A stretch of DNA of 64,000 nucleotides from Sphingobacterium sp. UBA7855 (GCA_002500745.1 DLST01000017.1:62001-126000), one strand, 5' to 3'. Positions 54,459 through 63,481 are shown, numbered from the stretch's first letter. Notes: generated by a model not told the origin, from the sequence alone. Translations and numbers: made by a program.

Positions 54459-56630
54459 CTAAACGTCGCTCAAGCGGAAAGGCAGTTTTCTTATTCTTTT
54501 ACCTGTTAGATCAAAAATAGCGTTTGTAAGTGCCGGTGCAAAAGGCGGTAGCGCTGGTTCTCCTACTCCACCCGCATTCTCTTCGTTTTCGACAATATAA
54601 GCCTCAATGGGTGGCACATCCATAATCCTAGGCATTTTATAGTTGTAAAAATTCTTTTGGTCAACCAAGCCGTCTGTAAAGGTTGTTTCATGCATCGTTG
54701 CCGCTCCTAGCCCCATGATGACACTGCCTTCTATCTGTGCGTGGATGATATCGGGATTTACGTACCAACCGCAATCCATCACAACCCAAACCTTGTCGAT
54801 TTTAACCCCACCTTTTGGATCGCGTGAGACTTTCACGACCTGACCTACCGTGGATGCAAAACATTCTGTGATTGCAACACCATAACCCTTGTTGGAACCA
54901 CGAGATCTCCATCCTGATACTTCCTCCATTTTATCGATCAACTTGTGTACCCGTTCATCCGGCAGATGTTCTCTACGAAACCCGAGGGGATCTTTTCCCG
55001 CAGCTATAGCCATTTCATCCATAAAACTTTCAAAGGCAAATCCGTTGGTCGAAGCGTAAACGGAACGCCACCATAAAACGGGTATAGGAGTTTCAAATGG
55101 CACATCGGCAATGGTCAGATTCGGAATCGATTTAGTATAGGCTTCCAAAAATCCTTCACTGGAGCTACCATTTGCCTTTGTACGATCGTCGCTACTAAAA
55201 TGTCCGATATTTTGTCCGCATAACTTCACCTTCACTGCCTCCATTTTCCCATTCTTCAGCAGTCCTTCGCAGCGATACGTAATCCCTGGTCGATAAGGCC
55301 CCTGTGTAGCATCGTCCTCGCGTGTCCACACGACCTGAACCGGGCCACCTAATTCTTTTGACACAACTGCCGCTTCATAGGGATAGTCCATAAAAGCCTT
55401 ACGGCCGAAACCTCCGCCAAGAAAAGTCATATTAACCTTTACGTTCTGCCAAGGAATACCAAACTCTTGCGATATAGTATCCTGAACCATTTCGGGAGCT
55501 TGGATCGGCCCCCATATTTCAACGGTGTCACCCTGCCAGTGCGCAATGCAGTTCACCGGCTCCATAGCGTAGTGAGCTTGATATGGTGTTTCATAGAGCA
55601 CATCCAATTTATTTTGCTGCGCGGCTAAAAGAGCCGAGGTATCCCCCTTTGTGCTGAATATCAAACCTTCCTGGGAGGCTAGCAACGCTCTTTGTCGCTC
55701 GTAGATCTGCGCGCTGTTCATATGCTCAAAACCGCTGTCATCCCATTCCACTTTCAGGGCTTTTTTTCCTTCTATCGCCGCCCAGGTCGAGTCGGCTATT
55801 ACAGCAACACCTTCCCGCCAGGTATTGTGAACCTTCATACGCACCTTGAATACCTTTTTTACTCCTTTCACTTTCATGGTTTCCGTCTCATCAAACGAAC
55901 TGAGTTTGCCCCTCATTCTGGGATTACGCTCAATTGCGGCAAATAGCATTCCGGGAATCCGTTTGTCGATGCCGAACACAGCACTACCATTTGTCTTTAA
56001 AGGTGTATCAATCCTACGAACAGGTTTTCTAATCAATTTGTACTCAGAAATAGACTTCAATTTAACATTCTGTGGAGGTTCCAGTTTGGATGCAGCCTCT
56101 ACCAATTGTCCGTAATTCAATTTTCTATCAGTACCTTTATGCACAACATGGCCCGATTCCGCAAAACACTCCGAAACGGCTACTCCCCACTGGCTGGCAG
56201 CTGCCTGTATCAACATTATCCGCGCTGTGGCCCCCAGATTCAATAGTTTCTTATAACTTCCCCTAATCGTGGAACTACCTCCTGTAATCTGTCCGCCATA
56301 TTTCTTGCGATCACCTGGTGCAAACTCAACTTGAATATCGTTTAAATCAACTTCGAGTTCTTCAGCTATGATCTGTGGTACCGAATGGTATGAGCCCTGT
56401 CCCATTTCGGCACGGTGGTCAAATAAAGTTACCTTACCATTGGTGTCAATATGTATCCATGCGTTCAACTGTACGGTTTTAGCATCCTCCAGGTTGTCAG
56501 GCGAGAATGCTTTTATAATTTGAGCACCGGCAGGAAATAAATATCCAAGGCAAAGAGCCCCTGTGCCAAGTCCCGCCGTCTTTAAGAAATTACGTCGGGA
56601 GGTATTGATTGATTCCTTTTCAGTAGACAT
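54459..56630 (-). CDS. Molybdopterin-binding subunit of an aldehyde/isoquinoline 1-oxidoreductase type hydroxylase
   Basis: A 723-residue large subunit of the xanthine oxidase family, isoquinoline 1-oxidoreductase beta (IorB) type. The N-terminus has a Tat signal (SRRNFLKTAGLGTGAL), so the enzyme works in the periplasm. The start ATG at 56630 puts this signal near the N-terminus. A frame reaching 56696 would run into the cytochrome gene. Other blocks are HRAEMGQGSYHSVPQIIAEEL, GGGFGRKAFMDYPYEAAVVS, GYGVAITECFASTVGQVVKV and the closing ENAGGVGEPALPPFAPALTNAI with the active-site Glu. It is the last of three genes with the cytochrome and the 2Fe-2S subunit. The substrate (aldehyde or N-heterocycle) is unknown. 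Confidence 0.9.
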   Translation of the reverse strand: MSTEKESINTSRRNFLKTAGLGTGALCLGYLFPAGAQIIKAFSPDNLEDAKTVQLNAWIHIDTNGKVTLFDHRAEMGQGSYHSVPQIIAEELEVDLNDIQVEFAPGDRKKYGGQITGGSSTIRGSYKKLLNLGATARIMLIQAAASQWGVAVSECFAESGHVVHKGTDRKLNYGQLVEAASKLEPPQNVKLKSISEYKLIRKPVRRIDTPLKTNGSAVFGIDKRIPGMLFAAIERNPRMRGKLSSFDETETMKVKGVKKVFKVRMKVHNTWREGVAVIADSTWAAIEGKKALKVEWDDSGFEHMNSAQIYERQRALLASQEGLIFSTKGDTSALLAAQQNKLDVLYETPYQAHYAMEPVNCIAHWQGDTVEIWGPIQAPEMVQDTISQEFGIPWQNVKVNMTFLGGGFGRKAFMDYPYEAAVVSKELGGPVQVVWTREDDATQGPYRPGITYRCEGLLKNGKMEAVKVKLCGQNIGHFSSDDRTKANGSSSEGFLEAYTKSIPNLTIADVPFETPIPVLWWRSVYASTNGFAFESFMDEMAIAAGKDPLGFRREHLPDERVHKLIDKMEEVSGWRSRGSNKGYGVAITECFASTVGQVVKVSRDPKGGVKIDKVWVVMDCGWYVNPDIIHAQIEGSVIMGLGAATMHETTFTDGLVDQKNFYNYKMPRIMDVPPIEAYIVENEENAGGVGEPALPPFAPALTNAIFDLTGKRIRKLPFRLSDV

Positions 56631-56652
56631 AAGTTTGTTTTGATTACTGATC

Positions 56653-57282
56653 CTATTTATTTTTAAGCTCTTTTTCCTCAGGTGCATAAGCGCCATTTTC
56701 CAGCCAAGTAATCCACGCTTTTTTGAATTCGGCGTGACTCATGGGTGGTTTGGTCCGATCTCCGCCCATATCCCAGCTGTGTACCACCAGTCCGTCATCG
56801 GCGTGTTCTATCAATTGCTTTATATTTTTATTCCCATTCTGTGCAGGATCGACCAGCTGCTTTGCTAATTCATACGGCGTCTTTCCTTCGAACACCATTT
56901 TCATATCCGAGGGAGGTAAGTGCCAGTTTGGATGTCCTGGAGGGGTATGTAGACCAGGGCTGTTTTCCGGCTGATGGCAATTGGCGCATTTCATAGTAAG
57001 AACGCCCTTTCCATCTGCTCCTCTTTGTGGAAGCATTTCATGCAAATGACTATCATCACCCTGCAAAGGAACATCACCAGCTGGATGACAATTCATACAT
57101 CGTGGACTCATTAATACAGCATAGACTTTCTTAAACGCCTGAGTGGAAACAATACTGTCTTTCCTGGAGTTCTCAATTCTGTCAACCGGAATATTCGGCG
57201 TAGACCTTATACTGCTGTAAACCGAATAACCGGCGAATGCCATCAGTAGGGAAATGATACTATATTTAATGATTCTGGACAT
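56653..57282 (-). CDS. Dihaem cytochrome c, membrane-anchored
   Basis: A 209-residue c-type cytochrome with an N-terminal membrane anchor or signal (ISLLMAFAGYSVYSSI) and two CxxCH haem sites, CMNCH and CANCH. It lies between the two enzyme subunit genes, separated by 22 and 30 bases, so it should take electrons from the 2Fe-2S subunit and pass them to the respiratory chain. The C-terminal region HAEFKKAWITWLENGAY is characteristic of cytochromes that accompany IorAB-type enzymes. Haem ligation beyond the CxxCH His cannot be assigned. Confidence 0.88.
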   Translation of the reverse strand: MSRIIKYSIISLLMAFAGYSVYSSIRSTPNIPVDRIENSRKDSIVSTQAFKKVYAVLMSPRCMNCHPAGDVPLQGDDSHLHEMLPQRGADGKGVLTMKCANCHQPENSPGLHTPPGHPNWHLPPSDMKMVFEGKTPYELAKQLVDPAQNGNKNIKQLIEHADDGLVVHSWDMGGDRTKPPMSHAEFKKAWITWLENGAYAPEEKELKNK

Positions 57283-57312
57283 TTTTACTTTAGTTTAGTT
57301 TAGTACAAAGGG

Positions 57313-57783
57313 CTACTTCCCTTGAGATTCTTTTTGCATTGTTGCAGCAAGATGGATGGCTTTCCTTACACGTAGATAGGTGCCGCATCGACAAATGTTT
57401 CCTGCCATCGCGTGATCGATATCTTCATCTGTTGGGTCCGCTACCTCACGCAATAATACAGCCGCGGCCATAATTTGGCCCGAATGGCAATATCCGCATT
57501 GAGGTACATCTATTTCCGCCCAAGCTTTTTGTACCGGATGGTCATTATCTGCGGAAAGCCCCTCTATCGTGGTAACGCGTTTGCCTTCTGCTCTTTTCAG
57601 CTTGGTTACGCAAGACCTGACAGCTTCTCCATCTAAATGAACGATACACGCGCCGCATTGGGCAACGCCACATCCATACTTTGTTCCCGTTAAGCCCAAA
57701 ATATCCCTTAAGGCCCACAATAGAGGCATTTCAGGATCGGCATCGAATGAGTGTACCTTTTTGTTTACCGTTAGTGAAATCAT
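57313..57783 (-). CDS. 2Fe-2S subunit of the isoquinoline 1-oxidoreductase type hydroxylase
   Basis: A 156-residue small subunit (IorA/CoxS type) with two 2Fe-2S clusters. The N-terminal plant-ferredoxin-like cluster is [21 protein letters not shown] and the C-terminal cluster is CGYCHSGQ followed by CRCG. It is the first gene of a three-gene unit with the cytochrome and the molybdenum subunit and needs molybdopterin cytosine dinucleotide maturation from elsewhere. No flavin subunit is present, as usual for IorAB enzymes. Confidence 0.93.
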   Translation of the reverse strand: MISLTVNKKVHSFDADPEMPLLWALRDILGLTGTKYGCGVAQCGACIVHLDGEAVRSCVTKLKRAEGKRVTTIEGLSADNDHPVQKAWAEIDVPQCGYCHSGQIMAAAVLLREVADPTDEDIDHAMAGNICRCGTYLRVRKAIHLAATMQKESQGK

Positions 57784-57965
57784 TTATTTTTTGTTTATCT
57801 GGTTCTTGTTTGTACATCTCTGTTAAATACAAGTTTAATTTTATATCGCCTTTATGAAGACATCAAACTTGTCAAACGTATCAGTTTAATATAACATAAA
57901 ACTATCAATTTTATATTTTGTTTTCCTATTCCTTTTGAGTCCCTCTTTGAGGGGATTATCCATCT

Positions 57966-59051
57966 TTAATTTTTGGGATGTATAAAGAGCAACCTGTCTG
58001 CAATGCCGGAGCTGGTTGTTGCTTGTGGAGAAGTATTGGTGGAGATGATGTACAGACCATCCCCCTGAGGAAGAACAGCTCGTGCCCGTTCCCCAGCTGT
58101 AAAAATCTGCTCCAGCGTTCTTGCTTCTTCATTCATAACATAAACGGCTCTTGTTGCCAATGCCGCAACTACCAGACGATTACCTGCAAAGGCGATACCG
58201 GCCGGTGCCCAAGCCCTGTTACCGGAGTTGATATAAGGTACAATCATACCTTCCCGCTGTGCACTACCTTGAATGAGAGGCCACCCATAATTTCCCCCGG
58301 CGGTAATAATATTGATTTCATCATTTCCCGATTCACCATGTTCTGAAATGTATAGCCTCCCATCAGGATTCCATGCCAGTCCCTGTGGGTTCCTGTGCCC
58401 GTATGAATAGATATAAGAACCGGCAAACGGATTGCCGGGCGCAGGCTCACCGTTCAGATCCATCCGAAGGACTTTACCTGCGAGACTGTTTAGACCCTGT
58501 GGGGCTTGCTGGTCACGTAGCCATCCGGTTGTAGCATAAAGAAATCCGTCCGGACCAATAGCAAGTCGGCCTCCGTTGTAAAGTCGATGTCCGGGTATGC
58601 CGTCAAGTATAACACGCGTTTCTCTCCATGAGGAACCATTGAAATTCAATTCCACTATGCGGTTGGTAAGCCCTGATCCGCCATTGTAGGTGTAGTAAAC
58701 AAATGCTGTTCCGCTTTGGGCAAAATCAGTGGACAATGCAAGCCCCATCAATCCGCTGCCACCATCATGGACCACGGGCTTGGATGTACCTACTTCATAC
58801 CGCCGCCAGGTCCTGTCTGTTCCAATCATCACTATCGTACCATTAGCTTCAGTGATAATAAGAGTTTCTTCCGATGACATCCTGATCTCCCACGGGTAGT
58901 TCAACTCGGAGTTTACCACTGTAACATCCCAATCCTCCGTGGTCATTCCGATGAGGTCTCCGTTTCCAATCGGTGTATCAGCTTCTTCCGAAGACTTTCC
59001 GCAACTACCGAATAAGAGAATTGCACTCAATACCATTGAAATCATTTTCAT
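57966..59051 (-). CDS. PQQ-dependent sugar dehydrogenase-like lipoprotein
   Basis: A 361-residue outer-membrane or periplasmic lipoprotein with a lipobox (AILLFGSCGKSS) and a six-bladed beta-propeller of the glucose/sorbosone dehydrogenase family. Blocks include PWEIRMSSEETLIITEANGTI, GLMGLALSTDFAQSG, NGGRLAIGPDGFLYATTG, YSYGHRNPQGLAWNPDGRLYISEHGE and INIITAGGNYGWPLIQG. The His of HRNPQGL and the Arg/Asp residues of the PQQ pocket are present in part. Whether it binds PQQ is uncertain, because many Bacteroidota members lack PQQ synthesis genes. It is followed by the molybdenum hydroxylase operon but has a separate promoter region. Confidence 0.85.
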   Translation of the reverse strand: MKMISMVLSAILLFGSCGKSSEEADTPIGNGDLIGMTTEDWDVTVVNSELNYPWEIRMSSEETLIITEANGTIVMIGTDRTWRRYEVGTSKPVVHDGGSGLMGLALSTDFAQSGTAFVYYTYNGGSGLTNRIVELNFNGSSWRETRVILDGIPGHRLYNGGRLAIGPDGFLYATTGWLRDQQAPQGLNSLAGKVLRMDLNGEPAPGNPFAGSYIYSYGHRNPQGLAWNPDGRLYISEHGESGNDEINIITAGGNYGWPLIQGSAQREGMIVPYINSGNRAWAPAGIAFAGNRLVVAALATRAVYVMNEEARTLEQIFTAGERARAVLPQGDGLYIISTNTSPQATTSSGIADRLLFIHPKN

Positions 59052-59235
59052 TATATCTTTACTAACACTAGCTATCTTATTATTAGACAAATACACATCA
59101 TTCGTTTAATTTCACTACAGACCAATTATTGTATCATTTTGCAGGCCTGTTCCTACATTTTTGGCCTATCTATAGCTTCTCCTTATAAAGGTATTCATTT
59201 ATGAGCTTACGATTTTTATACAAAACACGGAATGT

Positions 59236-59253
59236 TTTACCAATTTCACTGAT
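59236..59253. promoter_or_regulatory. Shared 18-base word, copy 1 (TTTACCAATTTCACTGAT)
   Basis: Matches 63409-63426 at 17 of 18 positions. It lies 185 bases upstream of the minus-strand sugar dehydrogenase gene. It could be an operator of an unnamed regulator, for instance the second AraC-type protein. Confidence 0.3.
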
Positions 59254-59303
59254 TTTGCAAAACAGGGGATACTCGAAAACAAGACCACCATACTACCATA
59301 TTA

Positions 59304-59783
59304 CTATTTCTTCTCAAAAGTCACCGTGACGTTTCCTGCCCCCAAAGCCGAAGCCAATCCAGACGGTGCATTTATAGCACCTAATTTTGTATAACTGTAT
59401 GAAGTAGAGAACCCCTCATAGAAAAGTACCAGTGTTCTGGAACCATACAACATTAAATCTCCGTTCTTAATTGATCCCGGATTTGAGGAATTGGTTGGCA
59501 AGCTCTTGGGAAGGTCAAAATATTTTTCGTTTCCATTAAGTTCGGTCATTTTAATGGTCAGGGGCAACATCTCGCTGAATGACCATGCGGCTTTGTTGTC
59601 CAACAAAGTACAGTTAAAGGTTTTTGAGCCAACCTTAATTTTTATATCAATGGTTTCCATACTGCCTTTTGATCTATTTATACTATCCCTCTGGTCATCC
59701 TGACTACTATTGTCGACAACACAGGCTGAAACACTGCTTACAATAGAGAGAAACAACAAGGGTATTAAAAATGCAGATTTCAT
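59304..59783 (-). CDS. Cyclophilin-like fold lipoprotein (copy 1)
   Basis: A 159-residue lipoprotein with signal and lipobox (LSIVSSVSAC) and one cyclophilin-like domain (PF18050 type): IDIKIKVGSKTFNCTLLDNKAAWSFSEMLPLTIKMTELNGNEKYFDLP and then GDLMLYGSRTLVLFYEGFSTSYSYTKLG. The fold is common in Bacteroidota and actinobacteria beside oxidoreductases. No catalytic role is established. It is the last gene of a three-gene unit, one base after the carboxymuconolactone decarboxylase-like gene. A paralogue lies at 62551. Confidence 0.85.
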   Translation of the reverse strand: MKSAFLIPLLFLSIVSSVSACVVDNSSQDDQRDSINRSKGSMETIDIKIKVGSKTFNCTLLDNKAAWSFSEMLPLTIKMTELNGNEKYFDLPKSLPTNSSNPGSIKNGDLMLYGSRTLVLFYEGFSTSYSYTKLGAINAPSGLASALGAGNVTVTFEKK

Positions 59784-59784
59784 T

Positions 59785-60855
59785 TTATTTTAATTTTTTA
59801 AAAATCGCCGACATGGCTTCTGTATCGATATTGTCCATATCTACCAGCTTGAGTGTCTTAACCATTTTCGCGGTACTGGTCTTATAATGTTGAAAGTGGG
59901 CTGTCTGCAAATGTGACTGATATGCAGCTTTATCGGCATAGATTTCTACGATTCGTACCTGTGCCTGATTATCTTTCTGATACATTGGAAATATAGCAAT
60001 GACTCCCGGCTCAATCTTCACTGAAATGGCAGCTTCCTCTTTTAGTATGGCCCTGTACTCTTCCAAAAATTCGGGTAGGATTTCTAGTTCTGAAATACGC
60101 ACGATCATGTCCGTTCCGGAGACAGAAACCGCTGGCACGGAGATAATCTTCCTTACTGCATTTGCCCTTGTCCTATCAACTTGCTGTTCTATCAGATCTG
60201 CAAGCTCCTTCAACTGTATCTCCGTCAGTCCTGTATTCTTTCCCACATTGATATGGAACTGCAATTGGGATTCTGCACCCGGTGTAGATGCCAACGCTGC
60301 TATCGTTACCAGTTCCCGTTGCATGTAGGTAAGCACTTTGCTATCGAATATGTCGGAAAACAAATGCTCCTTTAAAAATGCATCAACACGAGGAGCAAAT
60401 TCTCCAAAACCGGGCGCGGGCTTAGTTTGCGGTTCCCCAGTAAGTGTCTCCAGCACTTTCCTCCCTTTTTCATACCTGTCTCCCGTAGTGCTGTGCATGG
60501 TGATCGCTACACCCTGTTTGTCTTCGATGCCCTTTGCTTTTCTTTCCCGGGCCACTTCCATAAAAGTGTGTATCGCGTTCAAGCTCCTGGGAAAACCGCA
60601 GTAGGCATATAGCTGACTCAACGCTTCCTTTATCTCATTAATAGTAAGTCCGGAATCCAGTCCGATATTCAATTGTTCCTTGAGCTGTTCAAGATTACCG
60701 ACAGCCGTAAGTGCCGAAATACTGACAAGGCTCTGCTGCTTGGCGGTTAGGTTTCCTGCGGCAGGCGTAACTTCCTGTGCCTGTAAATTGCTCATTGTAC
60801 AAACTATCAAAATATACAGTAAAAATGCGGGTAATAAACGGGGAGTACTTTTCAT
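59785..60855 (-). CDS. Double carboxymuconolactone decarboxylase-like protein fused to an ABM monooxygenase domain
   Basis: A 356-residue exported fusion. After a signal peptide (ending near MSNLQA) there are two CMD/AhpD-like helical domains, at about residues 35-120 and 165-240 (LVSISALTAVGNLEQLKEQLNIGLDSGLT and LVTIAALASTPGAESQLQFHINVGKNTGLT), then an antibiotic-biosynthesis-monooxygenase (ABM) domain from about residue 250 (MIVRISELEILPEFLEEYRAIL). The CxxC redox motif of AhpD is not present. ABM domains often oxidise quinols without cofactors. It lies in one operon with the cupin and the cyclophilin-like protein. The substrate is unknown. Confidence 0.85.
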   Translation of the reverse strand: MKSTPRLLPAFLLYILIVCTMSNLQAQEVTPAAGNLTAKQQSLVSISALTAVGNLEQLKEQLNIGLDSGLTINEIKEALSQLYAYCGFPRSLNAIHTFMEVARERKAKGIEDKQGVAITMHSTTGDRYEKGRKVLETLTGEPQTKPAPGFGEFAPRVDAFLKEHLFSDIFDSKVLTYMQRELVTIAALASTPGAESQLQFHINVGKNTGLTEIQLKELADLIEQQVDRTRANAVRKIISVPAVSVSGTDMIVRISELEILPEFLEEYRAILKEEAAISVKIEPGVIAIFPMYQKDNQAQVRIVEIYADKAAYQSHLQTAHFQHYKTSTAKMVKTLKLVDMDNIDTEAMSAIFKKLK

Positions 60856-60857
60856 TG

Positions 60858-61274
60858 TTATCGTATTTTATTGGCTTCGGTATATTCCTGATCCGAAACC
60901 GGATTTAACCACACTACATTTGTTTCATCCACATAATTGGTAATGGCAATATGTACCATCTTTGTATCTGAGGTGGCGCCGTGCCAGTGTTCTGTATCTT
61001 TTGGGATATTGACCACATCAGCTTTTTTAATCGTCTGAGGAGACTTGCCCTTTTCCTGGTAAATGCCTTCTCCCTCTATAACGATCAGTACCTGACCTCT
61101 TGGGTGGCTGTGCCAATGAGTTCTGGCACCAGGTTCAAAGGTAACTACACCAGCAGAAAAATCATTGTTGCTGTCTTTGTCCACTAGTGGGTTTAGAAAG
61201 GCATTGCCGCTGAACCAATCATCCGACAGTGGGTCTCCCTGGGGAAATATAGAATTGTTATTTTCTGTTGCCAT
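60858..61274 (-). CDS. Cupin domain protein
   Basis: A 138-residue single cupin with the metal motifs GARTHWHSHPRGQVLIVIEGEG (HxH...E) and DVVNIPKDTEHWHGA (second His). It has no signal peptide. It resembles the cupins that are paired with carboxymuconolactone decarboxylase-like proteins in aromatic or lactone detoxification operons. It is the first gene of the operon and its promoter carries the direct-repeat pair at 61451-61490. Confidence 0.92.
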   Translation of the reverse strand: MATENNNSIFPQGDPLSDDWFSGNAFLNPLVDKDSNNDFSAGVVTFEPGARTHWHSHPRGQVLIVIEGEGIYQEKGKSPQTIKKADVVNIPKDTEHWHGATSDTKMVHIAITNYVDETNVVWLNPVSDQEYTEANKIR

Positions 61275-61416
61275 TTTATTTTAATCTTTTATTGTCACAC
61301 GCTGTAAAGGCTATCACCATGATAAACCCGAGAGCTGCTGCTAAAGTTTTGGTTCTTTCCATTATATTGATTATCTATAATTTCCTTCATGCATTTTCTA
61401 AAATACACTTCCATTA

Positions 61417-61490
61417 CAAATTTAATAAGCAGACTTCGCAAAAGCATTGCTATGAAGCTCAATTTACTTTTCCATAAAGCTCAACTCACC
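61417..61490 (-). promoter_or_regulatory. Cupin operon promoter with 22-bp direct repeats
   Basis: On the minus strand TAAATTTG (61417-61424) matches TAnnTTTG. Two copies of GCTCAA (plus strand, at 61457 and 61479) lie in extended repeats CTATGAAGCTCAATTTAC and CCATAAAGCTCAACTCAC, 14 of 18 bases alike and spaced 22 bases. The first begins exactly 33 bases from the -7 box. The -33 region is poor, so activation is expected. The same design occurs before the AraC gene. Confidence 0.75.
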
Positions 61491-61507
61491 TCTCGAACTT
61501 TCTATAT

Positions 61508-62329
61508 TTATATTTCGGTGGGTGGAACACCATATTGTTTTTTAAAAGCAGTCGAAAAATGCGATGGATTTTTAAATCCCACTTCAACATATACGTCCTG
61601 TACTTTTTTGCCTTCTTCTTTCAATTTAACGTATGCTACTTCCAGGCGTTTTTTAATCAACCATTTCTGAGGGCTGAGGTTGCTGATCTTCTGGAAATCA
61701 CGTTTGAATGTAGCAAGGCTCCTGCCTGTGTAGGCAGCAATCTGTTCCATTGTCAGGTCATCCATATAGTTCTCATTGAGAAATTCCAGTATATCCACTT
61801 TCCAGGGATCAGCAAAATCAAATAGAATGGAAAAAAAATCCTCTGAACTGTTCAGCAGGGCATAAATACCTTCCAGCAACTTCAGTTGCACTACACCTTC
61901 CGTTGGTTTCAGCTTTTCATCAAAGTATGGAGTGAGGGACTGGAATAGACTCTTTATATCTGCCCTTGGATGGATTTTTATAACCTTCCTATCAGAAACA
62001 GAAACCTTTTTAGGGATTCCATCTTTGTCAAGTTTACTGTAAAATTCGCGGAGCACATTGCGTTTAAATGTGAGTGAGATGCCTTTATACATTTCTTTCC
62101 CTTTACCGTGCTTATGCATTATCAGACGGTGGTTACGCCTGATAAAAGCACACTCCCCGGCAGAAATGGTTATTTTTTTGTTCCTGTCCTCTATGATCTG
62201 CTCGCCGGAATACACATAGACCAATATATGTTCAGGTGCGGCATGGATACATTTCTCACTTTGATCTGAATAACAGGACAGAAATATGCCAGAGTAGTTG
62301 ACCGTCTGTAATTTATCTATCTTTTCCAT
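61508..62329 (-). CDS. AraC family transcriptional regulator
   Basis: A 273-residue regulator with an N-terminal cupin-like sensor part (about 1-165) and a C-terminal double HTH domain. The HTH region has MEQIAAYTGRSLATFKRDFQKISNLSPQKWLIKKRLEVAYVKL and the closing EVGFKNPSHFSTAFKKQYGVPP. It is convergent in layout with no gene: it is transcribed in the same direction as the cupin operon that follows it, with a separate promoter for that operon. Its own promoter has the same 22-bp direct repeats as the cupin operon, so it probably autoregulates and controls that operon. The ligand is unknown. Confidence 0.92.
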   Translation of the reverse strand: MEKIDKLQTVNYSGIFLSCYSDQSEKCIHAAPEHILVYVYSGEQIIEDRNKKITISAGECAFIRRNHRLIMHKHGKGKEMYKGISLTFKRNVLREFYSKLDKDGIPKKVSVSDRKVIKIHPRADIKSLFQSLTPYFDEKLKPTEGVVQLKLLEGIYALLNSSEDFFSILFDFADPWKVDILEFLNENYMDDLTMEQIAAYTGRSLATFKRDFQKISNLSPQKWLIKKRLEVAYVKLKEEGKKVQDVYVEVGFKNPSHFSTAFKKQYGVPPTEI

Positions 62330-62359
62330 AACATCTATCTCAAATTAATTTCTAATCAA

Positions 62360-62433
62360 CAAAAGTAGCCATAACATCAGAGAGGGGTATTACTGTCAGG
62401 CTCAATTTGTCTTACTGTAAAGCTCAAATTCAT
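62360..62433 (-). promoter_or_regulatory. AraC gene promoter with 22-bp direct repeats
   Basis: On the minus strand TACTTTTG (62360-62367) matches TAnnTTTG. Two direct repeats follow at 62391 (TACTGTCAGGCTCAATTTG) and 62413 (TACTGTAAAGCTCAAATTC), again spaced 22 bases and with GCTCAA at 62400, exactly 33 bases from the -7 box, as in the cupin promoter. Confidence 0.75.
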
Positions 62434-62550
62434 TTTATAGGCGCACCTAAGATCCATAGCTGGAAGCTTCTTTAAAAGGGATGCCCCTTAGCCCATTAAT
62501 GCCGATAAGGAAAATCGTTACCCCGCATAATTTATAACTATTTTTTTTCG

Positions 62551-63009
62551 CTAATCCATTTCAAATGTTACTGAAACATTTCCGGCACCAAGTGAAGCAG
62601 CATAGCCCGATATATCGTCAACTTTTCCAATTCGCGTATAGCTGTAGGAGGTTGAAAATGTTTTATAGAACAGCACCAACGTTCTTGAACCGTAGAGCAT
62701 AATATCACCATTCTGTATTGTGCCAGGATTAGCAGTGTTTGAAGGCAGACTATTTGAAAAATCATATAGTTTTTCGTTTCCGTTCAGCTCGCTCATATTA
62801 AGAGTTAGGGGGAGCAATGCCTTGAAAGAACTTGTTGTTGCATTTTCATACAACGTTGCTGTAAAAGTGGATGACCCAATGGTAATTTTTAGCTTATTAT
62901 TAGACACGGGGTCAGTTATAGCTGGATCGTCATCCTTACTGCATCCAATAAAGGATAAAGAAACGGTTAACGCGAATAGCGTTATAACGAAGTACTTCAT
63001 ATTTTTCAT
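62551..63009 (-). CDS. Cyclophilin-like fold lipoprotein (copy 2)
   Basis: A 152-residue paralogue of the lipoprotein at 59304: lipobox in VSLSFIGCSKDDDPA, followed by the cyclophilin-like domain (KLKITIGSSTFTATLYENATTSSFKALLPLTLNMSELNGNEKLYDF and GDIMLYGSRTLVLFYKTFSTSYSYTRIG). The closing AASLGAGNVSVTFEMD matches its sister (ALGAGNVTVTFEKK). Starts at 63009 and 63000 are both possible. No role is established. It lies upstream of the AraC gene on the same strand. Confidence 0.85.
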   Translation of the reverse strand: MKNMKYFVITLFALTVSLSFIGCSKDDDPAITDPVSNNKLKITIGSSTFTATLYENATTSSFKALLPLTLNMSELNGNEKLYDFSNSLPSNTANPGTIQNGDIMLYGSRTLVLFYKTFSTSYSYTRIGKVDDISGYAASLGAGNVSVTFEMD

Positions 63010-63481
63010 TTTTATTTATAATTTTTATTACCGATATTTTGTCTATTCATGAAGATGTAATTTCCTTCTTTTACTTCCAAGATATAGCCTACCAACTTTA
63101 CGGAACATTTTTGAAACTTCCACTACCGTGTCGGTCATCCTATATTTTTAGAATACCATATAGCCGCTCTACTGTAAATAGCAAATAGACTGTCTTGGAC
63201 TAGTACATTATCGTTAAGCCAAAATGGGTCCATTAAAGGGGCGTTCCCCTTCATTAAATTGTTCTCTTATCAAACGCATATCTTTCATTTTTTGAACTCA
63301 TTTTTCTGATACATTTTCAGCCACACTAGGCTGGTTTAGCTTCTTAAAACGTTATCTACAAATTTCCTAACTTATACGTTTATGTAGCTTATACATAACA
63401 CCGTTTTATTTACCAATTTTACTGATAATGACTATAATACATGATTAGATTTGTTAAATTGCTTTTGTAATACCTTAAAAT
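63010..63481. other. Divergent intergenic region with shared 18-base word
   Basis: No gene. It contains TTTACCAATTTTACTGAT at 63409-63426, which matches 59236-59253 in 17 of 18 bases and lies 56 bases before the partial regulator gene. A small inverted repeat AGCC / GGCT sits at 63319-63332. No exact TAnnTTTG box is evident. Confidence 0.5.
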
